A stretch of 64,000 bases of DNA from JAJEAO01 sp963667635 (lineage in GTDB: Bacteria > Acidobacteriota > Vicinamibacteria > Marinacidobacterales > Marinacidobacteraceae), in contig OZ246946.1 of NCBI GenBank assembly GCA_965232015.1, positions 1,984,001 to 2,048,000 on the forward strand, in the 5' to 3' direction. Under the pieces are notes generated by a model. That model was not told the DNA's origin. It did not search any database and saw nothing but the letters and a program-made list of their open reading frames with translations. Positions 55,001 through 63,398 of the stretch are shown piece after piece. The translations under genes and the position numbers were made by a program. How positions within the stretch are numbered: position 1 is the stretch's first letter; every line of letters begins with the position of its first letter.

Positions 55001-55126
55001 CAGATCGGGAAGCGCATCCAGCGGGATCGCCCGGAGCGCCTGGTAGCCGGCCAGACCCAGGAAGGCGCTCATGGCGAGGACGAGCAGCCGGTTCCGGAGC
55101 GACCACTCGATCGTCCTGGTCAGCAT
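52016..55126 (-). CDS. cusA: CusA-type heavy-metal RND efflux pump
   Basis: This 1036-residue proton-driven inner-membrane pump is of the Cu(I)/Ag(I) subgroup: DYPGQAPQVVEDQVTYPITTRMLAVP, SATVVRGYSFFGFSFVYVIFEDGTDLYWARSRVLE, and GGIAIAIGAMVDAAIVIVENAHRHLE, carrying the charged residues of the proton relay. Methionines fall at positions expected for the periplasmic metal path: APLSMIETT, TRIDMLSTGIK and SERAMGGNY. The C-terminal membrane half has ALAGLSAETGVVMLLYLDRA. It is the last gene of cusC-cusB-cusA, 18 bp after cusB. Confidence 0.96.
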   Translation of the reverse strand: MLTRTIEWSLRNRLLVLAMSAFLGLAGYQALRAIPLDALPDLSDVQVIIFTDYPGQAPQVVEDQVTYPITTRMLAVPSATVVRGYSFFGFSFVYVIFEDGTDLYWARSRVLEVLNYVSGRLPEGVTPTLGPDASGVGWAYMYALRSEEQDLAELRSLQDWFLKYELTAVPGVSEVASVGGFVRQYQITVDPNRLRAYDISLARIRDAVRRSNSDVGGRVFETAETEFMVRGEGYLRGLDDVRRIALGVDASGTPVTVEDVATVQFGPEIRRGLAELNGEGEVVGGIVVVRSGENVHEVITRVKSRLAELAPGLPPGVEVVPVYDRTVLIENSVATLRQKLIEEMAIVALVCAVFLLHLRSALVAVITLPLAVLTAFLVMTVQGVGANIMSLGGIAIAIGAMVDAAIVIVENAHRHLERDGGRVPHWRIIARASTEVGPTLFFALLVITISFAPIFALEAQEGRLFRPLAFTKTYAMAAAALLSVTVVPVLAGYWIRGRIRPAGKNPVTWLLMALYRPVLRRVLRWRWAVLALTIAAAGATWTPISRLGSEFMPPLWEGDLLYMPTTLPGVSVTKAREILQQTDRILREFPEVEQVFGKVGRADTATDPAPLSMIETTILLKPESAWRPGMTPDRLIAEMDDAIRFPGLTNAWTMPIKTRIDMLSTGIKTPVGIKLAGPDLAVLEALGGRVEAVIRDVPGTRSAYSERAMGGNYLNFTIRRDAIARYGLTVGDVQEVIQSAIGGMNITTTVEGLERYPVNLRYSRDLRDNPSEFGDILVQTPTRQQIPLAFLTDMSFVKGPPVIKSEQSRPNAWVYVDIEDVDVGSYVEEAQQAVAAAVEIPTGYSLGWSGQYEFLLRARERMEIMIPLTLVLILIIIQISTRSVSRTLIVVSAVPLSLIGAFWLLYALGYNLSIAVGVGIIALAGLSAETGVVMLLYLDRACEAAKTEGLLTDRAQLAEAVFDGALRRVRPVAMLTATTALGLLPILWSSGAGADVMKRIAAPMVGGVVTAAFVVLLVFPAIYFVWRAREFGRSAA

Positions 55127-55144
55127 GGTTCTCGGCTCCGGCCC

Positions 55145-56623
55145 TCAGTGGTGGTGGTGCGACATGTCGGCCGCCGGGGTTTCGGTCTCCTCCGGCGCCG
55201 GTTCGTCTTCGAGCGCCTTGATGGCCTGCGTCAGGTTGCTCTCGGAATCGATCAGGAACTGCGCCGAGACCACGATGCGATCCCCGTCGGCGACGCCGTC
55301 ACGCACCTCGAACACCCCGTCGCCGCTCGCTCCCAGGGTGACCTCGTTGACCCGGAACAGCCCCGGCGACAGCTCGACAACGACGAGCTCCCGGGTTCCG
55401 CTGCGGATCACCGCCTCTTCGGGCACGGTCAGCGCGTTCCGGGCGACCGGAATGTCGAACGTCACGTTGGCGTACATGCCCGCCCTCAGCATCAGGTCCG
55501 GGTTCGCGAGCTCGATGGACACGGTCATCGTGCGCGTTTCCTGGTTGAAGTGGGGGTAGAGGAAGCGGATGAATCCGGTGTAGGGCCGTCCCGGGACGTA
55601 GGGCAGTTCCACTTCGGCCCGCTGGCCGATCCGCATGGCCTCCACCTGGTGTTCGAAGATCTCGACGTCCACCCAGATGGTCGTCAGGTCCGCCACCTTG
55701 TAGAGGTTCATGCCGGGCTGGACGTACATCCCGTCGAGGGCCTCGTCCATCTTCTCGACGACGACCCCGGTCACCGGGGAGACCACCGACAGCGTGCGCC
55801 GCGGCGTTTCCTCCTGCTCGAGGGTCGCGATCTGTTCGTCGGTGACGTCCCAGGTGCGAAGTCGCGCGCGCGCCGACTCCACCAGCGAGTGGGCCCGCTC
55901 CGCCACGTCGGGGAACTGCGCGGCGTCGAGCCTCGCGGCGTAGTCGATCGCGTGCAGGTACTCGGTCTGGGTGTTGACGAGTCGCGGGCTGTAGATGTCG
56001 AAGAGCACCTGTCCCTTCTCGACGGTCTCACCGAGGTAGTTCACGGCGACGTTTTCGATCCAGCCGTCGAACTTCGTGTTGATCCACGCGATCTGCCTGT
56101 CGTTGTGCGCGAGCGTCCCGACGGTCCGGATCGTCTGGGCGATGTCCCGCCGCGCGACCGGCGCGGTCCGGACTCCGATGCGCTGGACGAAGGTCGGATC
56201 AAGGCGCACCGTTCCTTCCGGCCGGTCTTCGGCCTCGTCGGCAAAGACCGGGACGAGGTCCATCCCCATGGGGGACTTGCCGGGCCGGTCCGAAGTGAAA
56301 TTCGGGTCCATGGGGGCCCGCCAGTAGAGGATCTCCCGGTCCGTCGGCGGCGCCGGGTCCGCGTACACCGGGACGAGGTCCATCCCCATCGGTGACTTGC
56401 CGGGCCGGTCCGATGTGAAGTTCGGGTCCATGGGCGCCCGCCAGTAGAGGATCTCCCGGTCGGCTTCGGAATCCGCGGCGCCCGGGTCCAGCTCCCCGCC
56501 GCCTTCCGCGGCGACGGCGAAACGGGGTGGCCACTCCCAGCCCCCGAGACCGAAAACAGCCAGGCCCAGGACCGCCGCGCCAGCCACGAAGGCGCCGGCG
56601 CCGATGACGAATGTCCGGTTCAT
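55145..56623 (-). CDS. cusB: CusB-type periplasmic adaptor with two heavy-metal-binding modules
   Basis: This is a 492-residue membrane-fusion protein. The ATG at 56623 overlaps the cusC stop (ATGA). After an N-terminal membrane anchor (FVIGAGAFVAGAAVLGLAVFGLGG) come two tandem copies of a heavy-metal-binding motif, each ILYWRAPMDPNFTS...GKSPMGMDLVPV, where the cysteines of the classical module are replaced by Trp/Ala and Met. The adaptor core follows (residues about 150-470): RIGVRTAPVARRDIAQTIRTVG, the coiled-coil hairpin around YLHAIDYAARLDAAQFP...LRTWDVTDEQIATLEQ, and VVSPVTGVVVEKMDEALDGMYVQPGMNLYKVADL. It ends in MSHHHH, a natural His tail. Confidence 0.95.
   Translation of the reverse strand: MNRTFVIGAGAFVAGAAVLGLAVFGLGGWEWPPRFAVAAEGGGELDPGAADSEADREILYWRAPMDPNFTSDRPGKSPMGMDLVPVYADPAPPTDREILYWRAPMDPNFTSDRPGKSPMGMDLVPVFADEAEDRPEGTVRLDPTFVQRIGVRTAPVARRDIAQTIRTVGTLAHNDRQIAWINTKFDGWIENVAVNYLGETVEKGQVLFDIYSPRLVNTQTEYLHAIDYAARLDAAQFPDVAERAHSLVESARARLRTWDVTDEQIATLEQEETPRRTLSVVSPVTGVVVEKMDEALDGMYVQPGMNLYKVADLTTIWVDVEIFEHQVEAMRIGQRAEVELPYVPGRPYTGFIRFLYPHFNQETRTMTVSIELANPDLMLRAGMYANVTFDIPVARNALTVPEEAVIRSGTRELVVVELSPGLFRVNEVTLGASGDGVFEVRDGVADGDRIVVSAQFLIDSESNLTQAIKALEDEPAPEETETPAADMSHHHH
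56247..56461 (-). repeat. 120-bp-period tandem duplication within cusB
   Basis: Two 95-bp units (56247-56341 and 56367-56461) are 120 bp apart, exactly 40 codons, with about 5 mismatches. They encode the two consecutive heavy-metal-binding modules. Near-identity at silent positions indicates a recent in-frame duplication. Confidence 0.93.
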
Positions 56624-58014
56624 GATGGTCTCCCGTCGCCAGGCGGCAAGCCGACTCCGACGCCCCGTTCGAGGTCGGCGAGGGCGATCAGGAAATCCGA
56701 GACGTAGCGGGCGCGCATCCTCCGAACGGCGATCTGGACGCGCTCGCTGTCGAGCAGGTCGAGAACGCCCACCTGCCCGGTCTGGTACGCCGTCTCGGTG
56801 GCGAGCAGGGTTGCTTCGCTCTGGGGAATGAGCACCGTGTCGAGCAGCGCGATCTGATCGTCCAGCGTCTCGATGCGGATCAGCGCCCGTTCGACGGCGT
56901 CTTCCATGTCGTCCCGGACCTCTTCCAGACGGCGCCGCTGGGCGGTGAGCCGGTATCCGGCCTCTTCGACGCCAGCCCGGTAGCTCTCCTTCCACACCGG
57001 CAACGAGACGCCCACCGAAACGCTGACCGCGTTCCTGCCCTCGTCGGGAGGGAGCGGCCCGAAGGCGTCCCGAGGGTCGCGTCCGGAGACGTTCATCAGG
57101 GCGAGACTCGCGGTGAGGCGGGGGCGGAAGCTCATGCCGGCGAGTTCCACCGCCTCTTCACCGGCCTCGACGAGCGCCGCCGCGGCCAGGAGTTCCTGCC
57201 GGTTCCGCTCCCCCAGGTCCAGGAGATGGCTGCGGTCGAGGGCCACCGTGGGCCGCTCGACCGGGGGAATCGGGGGGACCGGGGCGTCCGGGGCCCGGCC
57301 GCACCGGGTGTTCAGGCGCACGCCGAGGACTCGACGCTCTCCTTCGAGTTGATGCCGCCGCTCGGAAATCCGGGTGAGTTCCGCCTGGAGCCGGATCACC
57401 GCCTGCTGGAGGCCCTGTCCGGTGGCGTAACGGGCCCGCGCCAGGACCTCGTAGTGGCCCACCAGCGACTGTTCCTCGTCGGTCAACCGGAGCGCGGCGT
57501 CCACGTAGGCGAGGTCGTAGAAGACCCGCTTGGCCCGGGCGACGATCTCGCGCTCCGCCGCCCCGGCGACGCGGAGTCGGGCCTCCGCCTCCGAGAGGGC
57601 GACCCGGCCGCGCAGCTCGCGCTCGCCGAACCACGGGAACGACTGGGTGAGGGTCACGCCCGCGGTCTGGGGGCCCACGCGCGTTTCCACGCTTCGCAGC
57701 GACCGGCTCAGGTTGAGGACCGGGTCGGGAAGGGCGATGGCCTGGGCTACTCGTTGCCGGGCGGCCTCATGGTCGGCGCGGGCCGCGAGAAGCGCCGGGT
57801 GCCGCTCGACGAGGGAGTCGAGACAGCGCCGCAGCTCCGGCTCCGCGGCGGTGATCGCGCGGGAGGCGCCGGCGGGACTTCCCACCGCCGTCACCGGGGC
57901 GGCCCTGAGCAGGAGGATGGGTAGCAGGATGATGGGGGAGAGGAGGGGTCGTGAGAGCAAACGGGGAGAAGGGCGGCTCGTCGCCAGGTCGGACCGGCCG
58001 CCCGGACGCCCCAC
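56620..58014 (-). CDS. cusC: TolC-family outer-membrane channel CusC-like
   Basis: This is a 464-residue outer-membrane efflux protein. The GTG at 58014 is the longest start, and a hydrophobic export segment (PLLSPIILLPILLLRAAPVTA) follows. TolC-family helices include PALLAARADHEAARQRVAQAIALPDPVLNLS and TQSFPWFGERELRGRVALSEAEARLRV, then a second repeat TAYQTGQVGVLDLLDSERVQIAVRRMRARYVSDFLIALADLERGVG. It is the first gene of the metal efflux operon and overlaps cusB by 4 bp. Confidence 0.93.
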   Translation of the reverse strand: MGRPGGRSDLATSRPSPRLLSRPLLSPIILLPILLLRAAPVTAVGSPAGASRAITAAEPELRRCLDSLVERHPALLAARADHEAARQRVAQAIALPDPVLNLSRSLRSVETRVGPQTAGVTLTQSFPWFGERELRGRVALSEAEARLRVAGAAEREIVARAKRVFYDLAYVDAALRLTDEEQSLVGHYEVLARARYATGQGLQQAVIRLQAELTRISERRHQLEGERRVLGVRLNTRCGRAPDAPVPPIPPVERPTVALDRSHLLDLGERNRQELLAAAALVEAGEEAVELAGMSFRPRLTASLALMNVSGRDPRDAFGPLPPDEGRNAVSVSVGVSLPVWKESYRAGVEEAGYRLTAQRRRLEEVRDDMEDAVERALIRIETLDDQIALLDTVLIPQSEATLLATETAYQTGQVGVLDLLDSERVQIAVRRMRARYVSDFLIALADLERGVGVGLPPGDGRPS

Positions 58015-58154
58015 ACCCGGGGCGTCGGCGGCAGGCAGGCTCCGGAGGCGCGCCGGTCATCGGGCGGCGGGGGAACTCCGCGGCGGCGCCGCTCGGGCGG
58101 CGACCGCCCACCGGAGTCCGGCTCAGCCGGACCGAACGCGCGGGCGGCGAGGAC

Positions 58155-58520
58155 TCAGATCAGCAGCGAGGCGCAGATGAGGAACAATCGGAGTTCGCTG
58201 CGCCGATGGGACGCCGGATCGGGGTCCGACTCCACCGCTGCCGCTGCTCCGCACAGCGGCGCGGCGCTGCCGGCGGGGAACATCAGGCTGCCGGCGCGCG
58301 GCGCCGGCGCGACGCTCTTCGGCACCGTGACCGACGAGCAGCACGCGACCACTTCCTGCGCCTGTTCCACGGGAGTGGGCTCGGTCCCGCCGTGGCACCC
58401 CTGCACATCGGGAATGCCCGGGGCGGCCATGATGGGACACACGACGGCGAACGCCAGCACGATGGCCAGCACCGGGACCGCCATGGGCGACCGTCGGGGC
58501 GCGCTCCAGACCCGCATCAT
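58155..58520 (-). CDS. Small Cys-containing exported protein upstream of cusCBA
   Basis: This 121-residue product starts at ATG 58520 (MMRVWSAPRRSPMAVPVLAIVLAFAVVCPIMAAPG), with a signal/anchor segment. The short mature region has VQGCHGGTEPTPVEQAQEVVACCSSVTVP, with His and three Cys that could bind metal, and a C-terminal hydrophobic end ELRLFLICASLLI. It precedes cusC by 140 bp on the same strand and probably belongs to the metal-resistance unit. I do not know a named family for it. Confidence 0.6.
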   Translation of the reverse strand: MMRVWSAPRRSPMAVPVLAIVLAFAVVCPIMAAPGIPDVQGCHGGTEPTPVEQAQEVVACCSSVTVPKSVAPAPRAGSLMFPAGSAAPLCGAAAAVESDPDPASHRRSELRLFLICASLLI

Positions 58521-58602
58521 GGCCCCATCCTAACCGCCGTCGGCGCGGCGCGGCTGATCAACGCTCCCAGCCATGGCCGTCTGGTCATGGCTACAGTGCG
58601 CC

Positions 58603-58835
58603 ATGACCGAGATCGCAGCAGGGAAGTTCAAGAACGCGTGCCTGCGCCTCCTCGATGACGTAGCCCGTACCCGGACCCCGATCGTGATCACCAAGCGGGG
58701 CCGACCGGTCGCGCAGCTCGCTCCGATTCCACGCCCCCGCCCTCGTCCCACTCTCAAGGGAAGCGTCCTCGGGGCAAGGGGGCAAGCGGGAGCCCGTACG
58801 AAACGGGAGAGGCGTGGGATGCCGATCGTCCTTGA
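58603..58835 (+). pseudogene. Phd/YefM-type antitoxin, frameshifted
   Basis: The ATG at 58603 begins MTEIAAGKFKNACLRLLDDVARTRTPIVITKRGRPVAQLAPIPRPR, a clear Phd-family N-terminus. After LKGSVLG the expected acidic tail is out of frame: YETGEAWDADRP and its stop (58833-58835) read in another frame. The switch falls in the G-rich run around 58775-58795. In the original frame there is no stop before the toxin region. An indel has broken the antitoxin tail, or the sequence has an error here. Confidence 0.7.
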
Positions 58836-59235
58836 CACGCATGGCCTGGATCAGGTGGGTGACGGAAGACGACCGGCTGTCGGCGCGCGCCCGCGCCACG
58901 ATCTCCTCCAGCCTCGAAGAAGGGAGTTTGTGGCTGTCTCCCATCTCGACCCGGGAGGTGGCGAAGAACGTGGAGAAGGGGCGCCTCGCGCTCGACCGTG
59001 GTCTGGATGACTGGCTGGATCCCGCGCTGAGTACACGGGCTTGAAGATCGCGCCGCTCGAGCCCCTACCGGGAGAACCGGGCCACGTGCTGGTCGAGAGC
59101 TGCCGGCTTCCCGCCTCTCTGGCCGGCGACCCCGCGGATCAGATCATCGCGGCGACCGCTCGATCACGGGGCGCGGTGCTCGTCACCCGAGACGCTCGGC
59201 TCCGCGATTCGTCCGGTGTGCGCACTCTCTGGTAA
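58819..59235 (+). pseudogene. VapC-type PIN toxin with two compensating frameshifts
   Basis: The start MPIVLDTH (ATG 58819) is the PIN N-terminus overlapping the antitoxin end. One extra G near 58842-58844 shifts the frame; the next part reads AWIRWVTEDDRLSARARATISSSLEEGSLWLSPISTREVAKNVEKGRLALDRGLDDWL in the neighbouring frame. Near 59033-59040 the frame returns to the first one with LKIAPLEPLPGEPGHVLVESCRLPASLAGDPADQIIAATARSRGAVLVTRDARLRD. All VapC segments are present in order, so this is a recently broken toxin or a pair of sequencing errors. Confidence 0.75.
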
Positions 59236-59307
59236 CACCCGGCGTTCCTCGGCGCCTCCGGACCGAGCCAACGGCTGCGGGTAGCATTCCGGGCCGCCTC
59301 CGTCACC

Positions 59308-61182
59308 TTGCCGCCGATCCCCGCTGCCCGTTCCCGGGCCGTCATCCCTCTCCTCGCGCTCGCCCTCGGGACCGTCCTCTCCCTCCCCCTCGCGGCGCAG
59401 GAGATCCTTCCCGCAGCCGAAGTCCGCGCCGGGATGGTCGGCGAGGGCCGCACCGTTTTTCTCGGCGAGGAGATCGAGACCTTCGACGTCGAGATCCTCG
59501 GCGTACTCGAAGGCGCGATGGCGGGCCGCAGCATCATCCTCGCGCGCCTCTCCGGCGGCCCGCTCGCCCACACCGGCGTGATGCAGGGCATGAGCGGCAG
59601 CCCGGTGTACGTGGATGGACGCCTCCTCGGCGCGGTGGCCTACGCCTTCCCGTTCGCGAAGGACGCGATCTGCGGCATCACCCCGTTCGAGGAGATGGTG
59701 CGGTTCACCGAGGAGCCGTTGACCGGATCGTCGCCGGCTGCGTTCGCGTCCGGCGTCGGTCCGGCTCCGGTCCTCCGATTCGACGGGCGCGGGTCGCCAT
59801 CGCTGGATCCCGGGCCCGGGTACGCCCCGCTCCCGGCCGCGGACGCCGAGAGCCTCGGGGAAGCGGCCTCACGGCTCGCCCCTATCCTGACCCCGGTCGC
59901 GGCGAGCGGCATGACGCCGGAGGCGCACCGGATCCTGTCGCCGCTGTTCCGGCAACTCGGCATGGAGCTCTCGGTCGGAGGCCTTCCGTTCCCGGCGAGC
60001 GGCGCGACCTGGCTCCAGGAGAGCGCCGAATCCGCCCCGACGCTGCAGCCCGGGAGCCCGGTCGGGGCGACCCTGATCGGCGGCGATCTCCTCCTCATGG
60101 CGAGCGGCACCGTGACCCACGTGGACGAGATCACCGGGGAGGTCTTCGCCTTCGGCCATCCCTTCACCGGGCTCGGCACGATGTCCATTCCGATGCAGGC
60201 GGCGCGGGTGGAGGCCTCGATCGCGTCGCTCAGCAACTCGTTCAAGATGGCGAGCGCGGGCCCGGTCGTCGGCGTCTGGCGCCAGGACCGGGAGACCGGC
60301 ATCCGGGGCCGACTCGGGAGCCGCGCCCGCATGATCCCGCTCGAGGTCCTCGTCACGGGAAGCCGCGGCGGCCGCCGGACCTACGAGCTGGAACTGGTGG
60401 ATCACGAGTTGTTCACGCCGCTGCTGGCGTTTTCGGGCCTCATCTCGATCCTGTCGCAGGAGGAGCGCCCGGCGGGCGCCCAGACCCTCGAGCTGAGCGC
60501 CCGGATGAATGTGGCCGACGGCCGGACGCTCGCGGTGGAGGACGTGTTCGCCTCCGGAACCGGGGGCCTCGCGCTCAGCGCCGCCGGACTCGTCGCCGCC
60601 CCGGTACAGCTCCTCCTCTCCAACCCGGTCGAGCGCATCCCGGTCCGAAGCATCGAGGTCGAGGTCACCGCGAGCGAGCGGGCGCGAACCGCAACCCTGA
60701 CCCGCGCCTGGCTCGATTCGTCGCGGGTCCGCCCGGGCGAGGACGCGACGCTCCGGGTCGCCGCCCGCGACTACCGCGGCGGAGAGCGCATGCGCGAGAT
60801 CGCGGTTCCGATCCCCGCGAATGCGGCCGGACAGCGACTCCAGCTCCTCGTCAGCGACGCGCTGGGGGCTTCGGCGCACGACGCCCGGCTGGGGGCCAAC
60901 ACGACGCCAACGCACGTGGACCAGATCTTCCGCGCCATCGGCCGTCGCCGACGGGCGAGCCGGCTCTACGTCCGGCTGGTGGGGAACGCCCGCTCGGCGG
61001 CGGTCGTGGCCGGGGAGTACCTCCCGGCGCTCCCTCCCAGCGTCCGGTCGGTCATCGCGCGCGATTCGTCCGGCGGCGTCGCCCGATCGCTCGCGGGTTC
61101 GGTGCTGTGGGAAGGACACCTCGACCTCGACGCCACGGTTTCCGGGACCCAGCGGCTCGACCTTCAGGTGGAAGAGCGATGA
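59308..61182 (+). CDS. SpoIVB-type S55 peptidase domain protein, secreted
   Basis: This is a 624-residue precursor starting at TTG 59308, with a signal peptide (AVIPLLALALGTVLSLPLAAQ). Residues about 30-260 match the SpoIVB peptidase S55 domain: AGMVGEGRTVFLGEEIETFDVEILGVLEGAMAGRSIILARLSGGPLAHTGVMQGMSGSPVYVDGRLLGAVAYAFPF, with the catalytic Ser in GMSGSPV, and later GEVFAFGHPFTGLGTMSIPM. No PDZ domain is obvious. The rest is beta-rich. Its ATGA overlap with the downstream propeller gene suggests joint function. In endospore formers SpoIVB cleaves a membrane signalling protein; the role here is unknown. Confidence 0.88.
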   Translation: MPPIPAARSRAVIPLLALALGTVLSLPLAAQEILPAAEVRAGMVGEGRTVFLGEEIETFDVEILGVLEGAMAGRSIILARLSGGPLAHTGVMQGMSGSPVYVDGRLLGAVAYAFPFAKDAICGITPFEEMVRFTEEPLTGSSPAAFASGVGPAPVLRFDGRGSPSLDPGPGYAPLPAADAESLGEAASRLAPILTPVAASGMTPEAHRILSPLFRQLGMELSVGGLPFPASGATWLQESAESAPTLQPGSPVGATLIGGDLLLMASGTVTHVDEITGEVFAFGHPFTGLGTMSIPMQAARVEASIASLSNSFKMASAGPVVGVWRQDRETGIRGRLGSRARMIPLEVLVTGSRGGRRTYELELVDHELFTPLLAFSGLISILSQEERPAGAQTLELSARMNVADGRTLAVEDVFASGTGGLALSAAGLVAAPVQLLLSNPVERIPVRSIEVEVTASERARTATLTRAWLDSSRVRPGEDATLRVAARDYRGGERMREIAVPIPANAAGQRLQLLVSDALGASAHDARLGANTTPTHVDQIFRAIGRRRRASRLYVRLVGNARSAAVVAGEYLPALPPSVRSVIARDSSGGVARSLAGSVLWEGHLDLDATVSGTQRLDLQVEER

Positions 61183-63398
61183 GACCGGCAACCCCACGCA
61201 ACCGGCGAACGGCGCGGCGCGCGCTCCTGCTGCTGCTCGTCGCGCTGCCGACCGCCCTCGCCGGCGGCCGGAGCTTCTTCCGGTTCGATACGGCTCCGGA
61301 CTTCCTGCGCGGCGAGAGCGAGGGCGTCAGCATCGGCCCCGAGGGGCAGGTGCGCCTGTCGCCCATCCTGACCACCCTCCACGACCCCGGCCACCCGTTC
61401 GTGTGGGCGCTGGCTGCGAGCGACTCGGGGACCGTCGTCGCCGGAAGCGGCGCCCCCGGAGCGCTCACCCGCGTCGGCGCCGGGGACCCCGAGACGCTCG
61501 CCGAGACGGGGGACGCCGGCGTCCACGCCGTCGCGGTCGGATCCGACGGGACGATCTACTACGCGAGCTCGCCGGGCGGCGTCGTCCACCGGATCGCGTC
61601 CGGGGGCGAGCGCGGCGTCCTCGGCGACACCGGGGCGCGTTACGTGTGGGCGCTCGCCGCCGAGCCCGGCGGGAGCGTCCTCGCGGCCACCGGGATGCCG
61701 GCGTCGGTGGTCCGTCTCCAGCCCACCGGCGCCCCCGAGACGCTGTTCACCTCACGCGACGAAAACATCACCGCGCTCCATCGCTCCGACGACGGAACGA
61801 TCCATCTGGGGACCTCCCCGTCGGGGATCGTGTTCCGGCTCTCCGCGGACGGAGACGCGATGGCGCTCCACGACAGCGCGCAGCAGGAGATCCGCGCCCT
61901 CGCCGTGAATTCGGCCGGAGAAGTCTTCGCCGCAGCCGTCGTCGACTCGGCCTCCCCGGCTCCTTCCCCTGCACCCGACCCCACCGGCGCCGGCGCCGTC
62001 GGAGCCGCGCCCGCCGGCCCGCCCCCGACGCCGAGCGTCGCCACATCCACCGCCTTCCGGGTGATCGCGGCCGCCGCCGGGTCCCGCGCGGCCGGGAGAG
62101 CGTCCGGATCATCCACGAGGAACGCGCTTTACCGGATCGCTCCCAACGGCGCCGCCGAAGCGATCTGGGAGTCGGACACCGACCGGCCGCTCGCGCTCGC
62201 CATGCTGCGCGACGAGCGGCTGCTCCTCGGGACCGGCGACCGGGGCCGGGTGCTCCGGATCAACCGGGACGGCGAGGCGACGCTCGTGCTCCGGGCCGAC
62301 TCGGAGCAGGTCACGGCGGCGGTGCGCCGCGGCGACGCCATCTTCCTCGGCGCCTCGAACCCGGGCCGCGTGCTGCGGCTCACGGACTCTCCCCGCACCG
62401 AGGGCCGGTATGTCTCGGCCGCGCTCGACGCCGGCGGGGCGGCGACCTTCGGACGGATCGGCTGGGACGCCCGGGTGCCCCCCGGCTCGACGCTCGCGGT
62501 CGAAACGCGCAGCGGCAACACCTCCGAACCGGACGAGACGTGGAGCGACTGGAGCTCCGCCACATCGGACGGCGCCGTCCCGAGTCCCCCCGCCCGCTTC
62601 CTGCAGTGGCGCGCCGTCCTCCGATCCGACGGTGGTTCGTCCCCCGAGCTCGTCTCGCTGGAAGCCGCCTACCTTCCGGCGAACCGGGCGCCCCGGGTCA
62701 CCGGGATCACGCTGCACCCTCCGGGACGCGCCTTCGAGGAGATGTTCTCGCAGCAAACCCCGCAACTCCAGGGAATGGAGCACCTCCCCGAGACCACCGA
62801 GGCGGCGCGAAACGGCTCGCCGCGCAGCGGCCTGCAGGGTGTCAGCGGCCGTCAGCTCTACCGCCACGGCGTCCGGACCGCGACCTTCGAGGCGAGCGAT
62901 CCGAACGGAGACCGGCTCCGCTACCGGGTCTCGTGGCGGCAGCGGGGCGACGTGGCCTGGCAGCCGCTTCGGGACGGGCTTCGCGAGCCGATCGTCGCCT
63001 GGGACACCCGCACGATGCCCGACGGCCGCTACGAGTTGCGGGTGGAGGCGCGGGACACACCGGACAACCCACCGGAGAGCGCGCTCGGCGGCGAGCGGAT
63101 CAGCCGTCCGTTCACCGTGGACAACACCCCGCCGGAGATCTCCGATGTCAACGTCACCGCGGCGGGACAGGTGCGCTTCACCGCCGAGGACGCGGGCACC
63201 CCGATCCGCCGGGCGACCGTCACCGTGGATGGCGAGGAACCGATCGTTCTCCTCCCCACCGACGGCATCAGCGACTCGCCGACCGAGACCTTCGACGCGC
63301 GCGTCGCCGACTTCCCGCCGGCGGCCGCTTCGGTCGTGATTACCGTCGAGGACGACCAGGGCAACCGCACCAGCCGCGAAGCCACCATCGCGCGCTGA
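61179..63398 (+). CDS. Secreted beta-propeller protein
   Basis: This is a 739-residue precursor. The ATG at 61179 overlaps the S55 gene stop. The signal is RRALLLLLVALPTALAGG. The N-terminal region has repeated propeller blades with the pattern AVAVGSDGTIYYASSPGGVVHRI, WALAAEPGGSVLAATGMPASVVRL, ALHRSDDGTIHLGTSPSGIVFRL and LLLGTGDRGRVLRI. An Ala/Pro-rich insert lies at about residues 255-310. The C-terminal part is fibronectin- or Ig-like (TATFEASDPNGDRLRYRVSWRQRG, FTVDNTPPEISDVNVTA). It probably works outside the cytoplasm with the S55 protein. Confidence 0.85.
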   Translation: MRPATPRNRRTARRALLLLLVALPTALAGGRSFFRFDTAPDFLRGESEGVSIGPEGQVRLSPILTTLHDPGHPFVWALAASDSGTVVAGSGAPGALTRVGAGDPETLAETGDAGVHAVAVGSDGTIYYASSPGGVVHRIASGGERGVLGDTGARYVWALAAEPGGSVLAATGMPASVVRLQPTGAPETLFTSRDENITALHRSDDGTIHLGTSPSGIVFRLSADGDAMALHDSAQQEIRALAVNSAGEVFAAAVVDSASPAPSPAPDPTGAGAVGAAPAGPPPTPSVATSTAFRVIAAAAGSRAAGRASGSSTRNALYRIAPNGAAEAIWESDTDRPLALAMLRDERLLLGTGDRGRVLRINRDGEATLVLRADSEQVTAAVRRGDAIFLGASNPGRVLRLTDSPRTEGRYVSAALDAGGAATFGRIGWDARVPPGSTLAVETRSGNTSEPDETWSDWSSATSDGAVPSPPARFLQWRAVLRSDGGSSPELVSLEAAYLPANRAPRVTGITLHPPGRAFEEMFSQQTPQLQGMEHLPETTEAARNGSPRSGLQGVSGRQLYRHGVRTATFEASDPNGDRLRYRVSWRQRGDVAWQPLRDGLREPIVAWDTRTMPDGRYELRVEARDTPDNPPESALGGERISRPFTVDNTPPEISDVNVTAAGQVRFTAEDAGTPIRRATVTVDGEEPIVLLPTDGISDSPTETFDARVADFPPAAASVVITVEDDQGNRTSREATIAR

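Noticed and set aside
51008..56395. A 1795-codon plus-strand open frame opposite thiF, cusA and cusB
   Set aside because: It spans three conserved genes on the other strand, including their intergenic gaps, and its translation is His/Asp/Arg-rich without domains.
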